From NCBI GenBank assembly GCA_016293265.1, contig JAEDEN010000065.1, forward strand, positions 1 to 8,817: a stretch of 8,817 bases of DNA, read 5' to 3'. Source of the DNA: Oscillospiraceae bacterium (lineage in GTDB: Bacteria > Bacillota > Clostridia > Oscillospirales > Oscillospiraceae). Within the stretch, counting starts at the first letter, position 1, and each line of letters opens with the position of its first letter. Below, piece by piece: positions 1-5,546 of the stretch. The position numbers and the translations under genes are program-made. Below the pieces are notes generated by a model that worked only from the letters and a program-made list of their open reading frames with translations, did no database searches and was not told where the DNA came from.

Positions 1-655
1 TACGGGCGATGTTCTCATACCACTTGGTCATGCAGTTGCAGATGTTGTTGCAGCAGAGCACGAAGTCGGGCTGGGGGATGCGCATCTGGCGGTAGGGCTT
101 GATGGACTCCCAATACTTATCCTTCAGGGGGCCGTCGGGCATGGCCTCGATCTCGTGGATATCCACCAGCACGGTGTAGGGCTGCTGGGTCTTGGGGTCC
201 TTCTTGGGCTTGCCGGTCTCGGGGTCGATGACCACGTTGCCGTTCTCGTCCTTCAGGGGCTTGCCGCTCTTGGGGTCGATGATGTATTCCAAGGTCTCGG
301 GATCGAACTTGCGGGCAGCGCGCTTGCCGGCGGCATAGGCCAGGCTGATGCGGGCGTAACCGCAGATATCGTTGTCGAAGCCCAGATCCTCGGCGGCCTG
401 GCACATGATCTCGCCGTCGCGGTTGGCGGCGATGCCGGCGGCCTGGTTTTCGGGGTACATGACGTTCAGGTCGAACGCAGCAGCCAGCTCGCAGGGGAAC
501 TTGGAGCTGGACCAGCCCACCAGCTTGCCTTCCTTCTTGGCTTCGCGGGCTTCGGCGTGAACGTCGTCAACGACCTTGCGCAAAGCCAGCACGCCGGGGC
601 TGACAGTCTTCTTGGCCGCCTTGGGGGCGGCTGCAGTTTTTGCAATTTCTGCCAT
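1..655 (-). CDS. hgdA: 2-hydroxyglutaryl-CoA dehydratase, alpha subunit HgdA (partial, C-terminus off left edge)
   Basis: This is the N-terminal 218 residues of the alpha subunit of the oxygen-sensitive iron-sulfur dehydratase that converts (R)-2-hydroxyglutaryl-CoA to (E)-glutaconyl-CoA in cytoplasmic glutamate fermentation. The frame is open to base 2, so the rest lies outside the window. Signature stretches seen include VGWSSSKFPCELA (46-58), YPENQAAGIAANRDGE (67-82), CQAAED.GFDNDICGYARISLAYAAG (85-110) and the Cys-rich FVLCCNNICNCMTKWYENIAR (198-218). These match the Acidaminococcus fermentans HgdA that I recall almost word for word. The Cys residues at 201, 202, 206 and 208 are candidates for cluster binding. 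The start is ATG at 655-653, with GGAGG (668-664) eight bases upstream. The first 16 residues (Ala/Lys-rich) extend beyond the family's usual start at TVSPGV. The gene lies 92 bases after hgdC, apparently in the same operon. The HgdA label is secure; the alternative is another 2-hydroxyacyl-CoA dehydratase alpha chain, less likely beside gctAB. Confidence 0.95.
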   Translation of the reverse strand, partial: MAEIAKTAAAPKAAKKTVSPGVLALRKVVDDVHAEAREAKKEGKLVGWSSSKFPCELAAAFDLNVMYPENQAAGIAANRDGEIMCQAAEDLGFDNDICGYARISLAYAAGKRAARKFDPETLEYIIDPKSGKPLKDENGNVVIDPETGKPKKDPKTQQPYTVLVDIHEIEAMPDGPLKDKYWESIKPYRQMRIPQPDFVLCCNNICNCMTKWYENIAR

Positions 656-693
656 GTATGTATCCTCCATTCTTAAAACTTACGCATTTATTC

Positions 694-739
694 GCCGGCC
701 GGGAAGGGACCCGTCCGGCTCATGAACCCCCGGAGGGGT
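694..739 (-). promoter_or_regulatory. Paired GC-rich stem-loops in the hgdC-hgdA intercistronic spacer
   Basis: The 92-base gap between the hgdC stop and the hgdA start can form two hairpins. One pairs 694-703 with 710-719: ten positions with one mismatch and a 6-base loop. The other pairs 726-730 with 735-739: five pairs with a 4-base loop. No T-run follows the first hairpin on the minus strand, so it does not look like a full intrinsic terminator. It may be an RNA-processing or stability element that sets dehydratase and activator levels separately. The structure is visible by eye; the function is inferred. Confidence 0.4.
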
Positions 740-747
740 GGCATGAC

Positions 748-1539
748 TTACTTTTTCGCCTTCTCGTATGCGAAAAGGGCGGCGCCCAGAGCGCCGTTGT
801 ACTGGGTCAGGGGAGAGGTCAGGATGGGGTGGCCCAAATACTCGGACAGCGCCTCCACGATGGCGCCGTTCTGGGCCACGCCGCCGGTCATCACCACGTC
901 GTCCCGCACGCCGATGCGCCGGGCCAGGCCGCTGACGCGGCTGGCGATGCTCTTGTGGATGCCGTTGATGATGTCCCGCTTGTCGGTGCCCTGGGCCAGG
1001 GCGCTGATGACGGCGCTCTCGGCGAAGACGGTGCAGGTGGGGCTGATCTCCGCCTCCTTGGTGGACTGCATCCCCAGCTCCTCCATGTCGGAGACCTTCA
1101 CCTCCAGCACCCGGGCCATAACGTCCAGGAAGCGGCCGGTGCCGGCGGCGCATTTGTCGTTCATCTGGAAGTTGACCATGGCGCCGTTGCTGATCTCCAG
1201 CACCTTGGCGTCCTGGCCGCCGATATCAATGACTGTGCGGACATTGGGGAAGAGGAAGTGGGCGCCCTTTGCGTGGCAGCTCAGCTCGCTCATCTCCTTG
1301 TTGGCCAGGCCCTGCTCCTCCAGGGACTTGCGGCCGTAGCCGGTGGCCAGGATGTAGGCCATGTCCTCTTTTTTCATGCCGGCGCTCTCCAGCACCGCGC
1401 TGATGGCCCGGGCCGGACCGCTGGTACCCGCGCCCACATCCACCAGGGATTTGGCCACGATCTCCTTGCCGTCCTTCAAGATCACGCACTTGGAGGCGGT
1501 GGAGCCAACATCGATGCCCATGGTATAAATACTACTCAT
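748..1539 (-). CDS. hgdC: 2-hydroxyglutaryl-CoA dehydratase activator HgdC (component A, ATPase)
   Basis: A 263-residue activator of the dehydratase. The family is a homodimeric ASKHA-fold ATPase with one [4Fe-4S] cluster bridging the subunits. It couples ATP hydrolysis to transfer of one low-potential electron onto the HgdAB dehydratase. Motifs seen are the N-terminal phosphate-binding loop GIDVGSTASK (8-17), ATGYGR (65-70), DIGGQD (105-110) and MTGGVAQN (217-224). The two cluster cysteines are C130 in NDKCAAGTGRF and C169 in SPTCTVFAES. Length and sequence closely match A. fermentans HgdC (about 260 residues, from memory). The frame is open further upstream, but the start is taken at ATG 1539-1537 because AAGGAG (1554-1549) lies nine bases ahead and MSSIYTMGIDVG matches the family N-terminus. 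The upstream extension is not family-like and would be translated through the leader hairpins. The gene heads the unit hgdC-hgdA. Confidence 0.96.
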   Translation of the reverse strand: MSSIYTMGIDVGSTASKCVILKDGKEIVAKSLVDVGAGTSGPARAISAVLESAGMKKEDMAYILATGYGRKSLEEQGLANKEMSELSCHAKGAHFLFPNVRTVIDIGGQDAKVLEISNGAMVNFQMNDKCAAGTGRFLDVMARVLEVKVSDMEELGMQSTKEAEISPTCTVFAESAVISALAQGTDKRDIINGIHKSIASRVSGLARRIGVRDDVVMTGGVAQNGAIVEALSEYLGHPILTSPLTQYNGALGAALFAYEKAKK

Positions 1540-1564
1540 CGTCCGATTCTCCTTGTTGGTTTGG

Positions 1565-1620
1565 GCGGGGACATTCCCCGCGGCTTTTTCAGCCTGGAAA
1601 AGGCGCGCTTTTGGGCGCAC
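1565..1620 (-). promoter_or_regulatory. Structured 5' leader of hgdC: three consecutive hairpins
   Basis: Read on the minus strand toward hgdC, three inverted repeats lie back to back. 1620-1615 pairs with 1608-1603 (GTGCGC with GCGCGC, one G-T pair), followed by CTTTTCC. 1594-1591 pairs with 1585-1582 (GGCT with AGCC). 1581-1575 pairs with 1571-1565 (GCGGGGA, spacer ATG, TCCCCGC; a perfect 7-bp arm). The last hairpin ends 10 bases before the AAGGAG ribosome binding site of hgdC. The run could control translation or premature termination, or simply stabilise the mRNA. No known riboswitch class is recognised. Confidence 0.4.
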
Positions 1621-1647
1621 CGCTTTTACTCCACTTATGAGAATAAC

Positions 1648-1684
1648 ATAGTATCCCCTTTTGTGGAATATTGCGTTGCGTCAA
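1648..1684 (-). promoter_or_regulatory. Possible promoter region for hgdC-hgdA
   Basis: The araC-hgdC gap (1540-1749) is AT-rich in its upper half and must hold the start signal for hgdC unless araC reads through. A TACTAT hexamer (1653-1648) resembles a -10 box, but the best -35-like hexamer, TTGACG (1684-1679), is 25 bases away, which is too far. The hexamer at correct spacing (ACGCAA) is poor. An activator-dependent promoter would fit a weak -35 box and the AraC gene next door. The exact boxes are uncertain. Confidence 0.25.
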
Positions 1685-1721
1685 AAAGTTAGCGCATCTT
1701 GCTTACATCGGCTTCTTTCTT

Positions 1722-1756
1722 AAAAAAATTCACAGTTTCTTGACGGTACTCACTGT
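1722..1756 (-). terminator. Weak candidate terminator after the AraC-family gene
   Basis: On the minus strand ACAGT (1756-1752) can pair with ACTGT (1736-1732) across a 15-base loop, followed by GAATTTTTTTA. The T-run (1728-1722) is good, but the five-pair stem is poor and overlaps the stop codon of the regulator. Read-through into hgdC is possible. Confidence 0.25.
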
Positions 1757-2628
1757 TTATCCACGCCGGCGTACTGCCGGGCGTACTGCTTGGGGGAGAT
1801 GCCCGTCAGGCGGGTAAAGGTACGGATGAAATGCTCGTTGGAGTGGAAGCCCACGGCCTCCCCCACCTGGGCCACCCGGCCGCCGTCCTGCAGCATCCGC
1901 CGGGCCTCCAGGATCCGGGTATTAATAAGGTATTGCCCCACGCTGAAGCCGGTGGCGGCCTTGAAGCAGTGGCTGAGGTAATACTTGCTGATGTAGAATT
2001 CGGCGGCCACCTGGTCCAGCGTCAGCTTTTCCGCCATGTGCTCCTGCAAAAAGGCCAGCACCTGGTCGATGCGCAGCGTCCCCTCCCGGGAGGTGGGCAG
2101 CATACTCTGGTCCACCTGGAGGGGCAGGACCGCCTCCTTCCGGGGGGCGCAGGACAGGGCCTCCACCAAAAACTCCCCCAGCAGGTTCATCTGGCGGATA
2201 TCCGCGCCGAAGGTGTCCTCCAGGTGCTCCTGGGTCTGGTCCAGGCGGCACAGCAGGTCCGTCAGGCGGCCGTAGTTCTCCCCCAGCTCCACCATGCGGC
2301 TGCTCTCCAGCACCCGCTGGTAAAGGTCCGTCCTGGGGGTGGACAGGGCCCGCAGGGTCCCCACCGGCACATGGAGCACATAGCGCTCATAGAAGTTGGA
2401 GGCCTGCCGCTCCCCGCTCTCCCGCCGGCCTCCCAGGGTCTTGTGCAACGTGGCGTCCGGCAGGATGAACATGGTGGCCGGACACAGGGAATAGACCTGG
2501 TTCTCCACAAACATCTGCCCCCCCTGGGAGATAGGGAGCAAAAACTCCACGCTTTCATGGAAGTGAGGCCGGTCCATGTACCAGGAATCGTCCTTGCTCA
2601 TTTTCAGGTAAAACGGCGCAAGCTGCAT
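1750..2628 (-). CDS. AraC-family transcriptional regulator
   Basis: A 292-residue cytoplasmic DNA-binding regulator. Residues about 15-65 resemble the N-terminal cupin-type effector domain of AraC proteins, with an HFHE motif at 22-25 and the strand pattern of VEFLLPISQGGQMFVENQVY. The C-terminal 105 residues are a standard AraC/XylS double helix-turn-helix. The first helix-turn-helix is near 202-223 (LTLDQVAAEFYISKYYLS). The second is near 252-274 (VAQVGEAVGFHSNEHFIRTF), followed by the family tail GISPKQYARQ (276-285). The start is ATG 2628-2626, with AAAGGAG 11 bases upstream. An ATG 22 codons earlier is open but lacks a comparable site. The gene lies between hgdC and the divergent gctAB, so it is a good candidate activator of both units; the ligand is unknown. 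Family certain, target inferred. Confidence 0.93.
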   Translation of the reverse strand: MQLAPFYLKMSKDDSWYMDRPHFHESVEFLLPISQGGQMFVENQVYSLCPATMFILPDATLHKTLGGRRESGERQASNFYERYVLHVPVGTLRALSTPRTDLYQRVLESSRMVELGENYGRLTDLLCRLDQTQEHLEDTFGADIRQMNLLGEFLVEALSCAPRKEAVLPLQVDQSMLPTSREGTLRIDQVLAFLQEHMAEKLTLDQVAAEFYISKYYLSHCFKAATGFSVGQYLINTRILEARRMLQDGGRVAQVGEAVGFHSNEHFIRTFTRLTGISPKQYARQYAGVDKQ

Positions 2629-2662
2629 CCGTACACACTCTCCTTTTCCGTGATGTTCCGGG

Positions 2663-2814
2663 GTGTTCTGCCTCAAATTTCCGCGACTGAACAAGATACG
2701 CTAATTTTTTGTCCCGAAGGGGGCTTTACTTTGCGCCCTCCTATGGTAGTATAATATATGAGTTCTTGTGAAAAGGCAAGGTCTTTGTTGCTTTTATACA
2801 ATTGCGCAGAACAC
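2663..2814. promoter_or_regulatory. Widely spaced 9-bp inverted repeat flanking the gctA promoter (candidate regulator sites)
   Basis: GTGTTCTGC at 2663-2671 and its exact reverse complement GCAGAACAC at 2806-2814 bracket the -10 box of gctA within the araC-gctA intergenic region. AraC-type regulators often bind paired half-sites and may loop DNA. A 9-base match in about 200 bases could also arise by chance, at roughly one case in ten. The pairing is seen; the regulator link is inferred. Confidence 0.3.
2725..2755 (+). promoter_or_regulatory. Likely promoter of gctAB
   Basis: A perfect TATAAT (2750-2755) lies 86 bases before the gctA start. The best -35-like hexamer is TTTACT (2725-2730), four of six matches, with a long 19-base spacer. 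A strong -10 with a poor -35 is typical of an activated promoter. It predicts a leader of about 80 bases, with transcription starting near 2762. Confidence 0.5.
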
Positions 2815-2841
2815 AAAAATCAGAAAGTTGGAGGCAATCTT

Positions 2842-3939
2842 ATGGACAAAGTGTACACTCTTAAGGACGCCGTCGCGAAGTTCGTCAAGAGCGGTGACAC
2901 CATCTGCTTTGGCGGCTTCACCACGAACCGCAAGCCTTATGCAGCCGTCGCCGAAATCCTGCGTCAGGGCCAGACGGACTTCACCGTTTGGGCAGGCCCT
3001 GCCGGCGGCGACTGGGACATGATGATCGGTGAGGGCCGTGTGAAAGCATACATCAACTGCTACACCGCCAACTCCGGCTACACCAACGTTTCCCGCCGCT
3101 TCCGCGCCGCCATCGAGGCCGGCAAGCTGACCTATGAGGACTATTCCCAGGACGTTTTGATGCTGCAGCTCCATGCCGCTTCCCTGGGCCTGCCCTTCCT
3201 GCCTGTGCGCCTGATGCAGGGCTCCGGCCTGATGAAGTACTGGGGCATCAGCGAAGAGCAGCGCAAGCAGATGCCCAGCGTGGACGACCTCAAGTGCGTT
3301 GAGATCGACAACCCCTTCCAGCCCGGCGAGAAGGTGGTGGCCGTCCCCGTGCCCAAGCTGGACTGCGCCGTCATCCACGTGCAGAAGGCCTCTCCCGACG
3401 GCACCTGCATCATCGAGGGCGATGAGTTCCACGATGTGGATATCGCCGTGGCCGCCAAGCGGGTCATCGTCACCTGCGAGGAGCTGGTGAGCAACGAGTA
3501 CATCCGCCGCGACCCCACCCTGACCCGCATCTTCGGCGAGTGCGTCAGCGCCGTGGTCTATGCCCCCTACGGTGCATGGCCCTCTCAGTGCTACAACTAC
3601 TATGACAACGACTCTCACGCCCTGAAGGAGTACGACAAGGCCTCCAAGTACCAGGACGCCGAGGACGCCAAGGCCCAGCTGGCCAAGGCCGCCGAGAAGG
3701 CCGCCAAGGCCGCCGCCAAGGCTCCCGAGGATGCCAAGCTGGCCGAGGCCGCCGCCAAGGCCGCCAAGGCTGCCGAGGACGCCGCCAACGGCACCGCCAT
3801 TCCCGAGACCTTCAAGGATTACCTGGATAAGTGGGTCTACAGCGTGAAGGACAACGACGAGCTGCTGGATAAGATCGGCGGCGCCCGTCTCATGCGCCTG
3901 AAGAACGAGCCCCACCTGGGCTACTCCACCAGACACTAA
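2842..3939 (+). CDS. gctA: Glutaconate CoA-transferase subunit A (GctA) with Ala/Lys-rich insertion
   Basis: Subunit A (365 residues) of the class I CoA-transferase that moves CoA from glutaconyl-CoA or acetyl-CoA to (R)-2-hydroxyglutarate. The family enzyme is a cytoplasmic GctA-GctB oligomer. Seen motifs include GGFTTNRKPYAAVAEILRQG (24-43), GGDWDMMIG.GRVKAYINCYTANSGYTNVSRRF, LPFLPVRLMQGSG, NPFQPGEKVVAVPVPKLD and CVSAVVYAPYGAWPSQCY. All match A. fermentans GctA as I recall it (about 320 residues). Residues about 272-321 have no counterpart there: an Ala/Lys/Glu-rich insertion of about 50 residues between YDKASK and the conserved C-terminal ETFKDYLDKWVY. It is in frame and does not interrupt the fold's signature blocks. 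The start is ATG 2842 with GGAGG (2830-2834) seven bases upstream; an in-frame ATG at 2758 lies at the predicted transcription start and lacks such a site. gctB follows after 19 bases. Confidence 0.96.
   Translation: MDKVYTLKDAVAKFVKSGDTICFGGFTTNRKPYAAVAEILRQGQTDFTVWAGPAGGDWDMMIGEGRVKAYINCYTANSGYTNVSRRFRAAIEAGKLTYEDYSQDVLMLQLHAASLGLPFLPVRLMQGSGLMKYWGISEEQRKQMPSVDDLKCVEIDNPFQPGEKVVAVPVPKLDCAVIHVQKASPDGTCIIEGDEFHDVDIAVAAKRVIVTCEELVSNEYIRRDPTLTRIFGECVSAVVYAPYGAWPSQCYNYYDNDSHALKEYDKASKYQDAEDAKAQLAKAAEKAAKAAAKAPEDAKLAEAAAKAAKAAEDAANGTAIPETFKDYLDKWVYSVKDNDELLDKIGGARLMRLKNEPHLGYSTRH
3661..3804 (+). repeat. Degenerate 66-bp tandem duplication encoding the GctA insertion
   Basis: Two copies of an Ala/Lys/Glu-rich block start with the same EDAK codons (GAGGAC/T GCCAAG) at 3661 and 3727, a period of 66 bases or 22 codons. 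Each is dominated by GCC and AAG codons in runs such as GCCGCCAAGGCC. The encoded segment (residues 274 to about 321) is predicted to be a highly charged helix. The repeat is low-complexity, prone to slippage, and may differ in length between strains. Confidence 0.75.
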
Positions 3940-3958
3940 GATCAGGAGGTACATTGAA

Positions 3959-4768
3959 ATGGCTGATTATACGAAGTATACCAAGCAGGAAATGCAGGCT
4001 TACGCCATCGCCAAGAACATTAAGGAAAACCAGATCGTCATCGTGGGCACCGGCCTTCCCCTGATCGGCGCCTCCCTGGCCAAGGCGGCCATCTGCCCCT
4101 CCTGCCATCCCATCGTCGAGAGCGGCCTGATGGACTGCGACCCCGTTGAGGTCCCCCGTTCCGTGGGCGACAACCGCTTCATGGCCCACTGCGCCGTGCA
4201 GTGGCCCAACATCCGCTTCATCGGCTTCGAGGCCAATGAGTGGCTCCACGACGAGGACCGCCTGATCGCCTTCATCGGCGGCGCCCAGATCGACCCCTAC
4301 GGCAACGTCAACTCCACCTGCATCTACGGCAAGGGCGACTATATCAAGCCCCAGACCCGTTTCACCGGCTCCGGCGGCGCCAACGGCATCGCCACCTACT
4401 GCAACACCATCATCATGATGCAGCACCAGAAGCGCCGCTTCATGGAGAAGATCGACTACATCACCTCCTGCGGCTGGATGGACGGCCCCGGCGGCCGTGA
4501 GCGCGCCGGCCTGCCCGGCAACCGCGGCCCCCAGATGGTGGTCACCGACCTGGGCATCATGAAGTTCGACGAGGAGACCAAGCGGATGTACCTGGCTTAC
4601 TACTATCCGTTCTCCTCTCCCGAGATGGTCCAGGAGAACACCGGCTTTGAAGTCGATGTCTCCCGCGCTGAGCTGATGGAAGGCCCCTCCCCCGAGATCA
4701 TCCGCCTCATCCGTGAGGAGATCGACCCCGGCCAGGCCTTCATCAAGGTCCCCAAGGAGACCAAGTAA
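3959..4768 (+). CDS. gctB: Glutaconate CoA-transferase subunit B (GctB)
   Basis: Subunit B (269 residues), the catalytic partner of GctA. The family's catalytic glutamate, which forms the enzyme-CoA thioester (Glu54 in A. fermentans), is present at exactly residue 54 in IVESGLMDC. Other matching blocks are VGTGLPLIGASLAK (29-42), PVEVPRSVGDNRFMAHC, RLIAFIGGAQIDPYGNVNST, TRFTGSGGANGIATYCNT and IREEIDPGQAFI near the C-terminus. The length agrees with the family (about 266 residues from memory), and no insertion like that of GctA is present. ATG 3959 is preceded by AGGAGGT (3944-3950) at eight bases. It is co-transcribed with gctA and closed by a terminator 21 bases after the stop. In A. fermentans gcdA follows gctB; here nothing follows on this strand. 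Confidence 0.97.
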   Translation: MADYTKYTKQEMQAYAIAKNIKENQIVIVGTGLPLIGASLAKAAICPSCHPIVESGLMDCDPVEVPRSVGDNRFMAHCAVQWPNIRFIGFEANEWLHDEDRLIAFIGGAQIDPYGNVNSTCIYGKGDYIKPQTRFTGSGGANGIATYCNTIIMMQHQKRRFMEKIDYITSCGWMDGPGGRERAGLPGNRGPQMVVTDLGIMKFDEETKRMYLAYYYPFSSPEMVQENTGFEVDVSRAELMEGPSPEIIRLIREEIDPGQAFIKVPKETK

Positions 4769-4789
4769 GTCTCCCCCTTTCCGGGTATC

Positions 4790-4825
4790 AAAAATCCCTG
4801 CCTCTTACGGGGCAGGGATTTTTTT
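4790..4825. terminator. Strong bidirectional intrinsic terminator between gctB and the convergent membrane-protein operon
   Basis: A perfect 13-bp stem pairs 4790-4802 (AAAAATCCCTGCC) with 4811-4823 (GGCAGGGATTTTT) around an 8-base loop, with the T-run continuing to 4825. The A-run on the left arm gives a matching T-run on the minus strand. The element can therefore end both gctAB and the convergent minus-strand operon, whose last stop codon is at 4833. Confidence 0.92.
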
Positions 4826-4832
4826 GCGCATT

Positions 4833-5546
4833 TCAGTACCAGCTGTGGAGGTCGTAGGTTTCCACGCTGAGGGAGAGGGTGTTCATCACCTCTCCCCTCT
4901 CGTCATACAGGGTCACGGTGACGGGCAAGCTGGCGTGGAGCAGTCCATAGCCATTTCCGGAGGAGTCATACCGCCGGTACCAGTAGTTGGCGATCTCCGC
5001 CAGGCTCATCTCCTCCTCATCCCCCTCCTGCCAGAAGAAGAGGGCAGACTCCCCCTTTCCTCCCGTAACGTCAAAGCCAAAGACCTCCTCCCCCAGCTTT
5101 TCCCCCTGCAGGGTAAAGTCCCGGTACCGGGTGCCGTTATCGGCCCGCACCACCGCCTCGGCGGAGCAGACATCCTTGAAATCCCCGGCCACATACATGG
5201 TGCCCGCCCGGGCCATGCACAGCGCCCCCTCCCCTATGGCCACCTCCCGGGCGTACTGCCGCTCATTTTGCAGCAGGTGCCGGTCATACAGGAAGGAAAC
5301 ATAGGTGTCCCGGCAGCGGGCGATGAGGAAGGTAAAGTGGCGGTAGACCCAGTCCCCGCTGTATTCGTGCTTTTCCTTCAATACGTACACCGGCTCCAGC
5401 TCCGGCAGGAGATAGTCCCGCTGCACCTGGCGGCACATGGCCTCCACGGTATAGGGGGGGAAGCCCAGGGCGGCGTAGGTAGCCAGGGCCAGCAGGAGGC
5501 ACACCAGGAGGTTGCGCAGGATCTTCTGTTTCCGGTTCAGTCTCAT
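4833..5546 (-). CDS. Membrane-anchored protein of unknown function (last gene of PadR operon)
   Basis: A 237-residue protein I cannot assign to a family. A short basic N-terminus (MRLNRKQKILRN) is followed by one hydrophobic segment at about 13-30 (LLVCLLLALATYAALGF). The remaining 200 residues are soluble, acidic and rich in predicted beta strands, and would lie outside the cytoplasm if the positive-inside rule holds. The start ATG 5546-5544 overlaps the upstream stop as ATGA and has GGGAGG eight bases ahead. An ATG five codons earlier would increase the overlap. The overlap suggests translational coupling to the preceding membrane protein, so the two probably act together. No catalytic motif is visible. 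Confidence 0.8.
   Translation of the reverse strand: MRLNRKQKILRNLLVCLLLALATYAALGFPPYTVEAMCRQVQRDYLLPELEPVYVLKEKHEYSGDWVYRHFTFLIARCRDTYVSFLYDRHLLQNERQYAREVAIGEGALCMARAGTMYVAGDFKDVCSAEAVVRADNGTRYRDFTLQGEKLGEEVFGFDVTGGKGESALFFWQEGDEEEMSLAEIANYWYRRYDSSGNGYGLLHASLPVTVTLYDERGEVMNTLSLSVETYDLHSWY

Noticed and set aside
176..300. Asp-Pro-x-x-Gly-Lys repeated loop in HgdA (residues about 118-160)
   Set aside because: A similar charged, repeat-like loop is present at the same place in A. fermentans HgdA as I recall it, so it is a family feature rather than a novelty.
1540..1620. N-terminal extension of HgdC from an upstream in-frame ATG at 1620
   Set aside because: The extra 27 residues have no family counterpart, lie within hairpin-forming leader sequence, and a good ribosome binding site precedes the ATG at 1539.
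2758..2841. N-terminal extension of GctA from an in-frame ATG at 2758
   Set aside because: That ATG overlaps the end of the promoter and the predicted transcription start and lacks a ribosome binding site. The ATG at 2842 has GGAGG at seven bases and matches the family N-terminus.
2794..3954. A long open frame of about 386 codons antisense to gctA
   Set aside because: Its translation is Gly/Leu/Val low-complexity typical of a shadow frame of a GC-rich gene. The plus strand encodes an unmistakable GctA.
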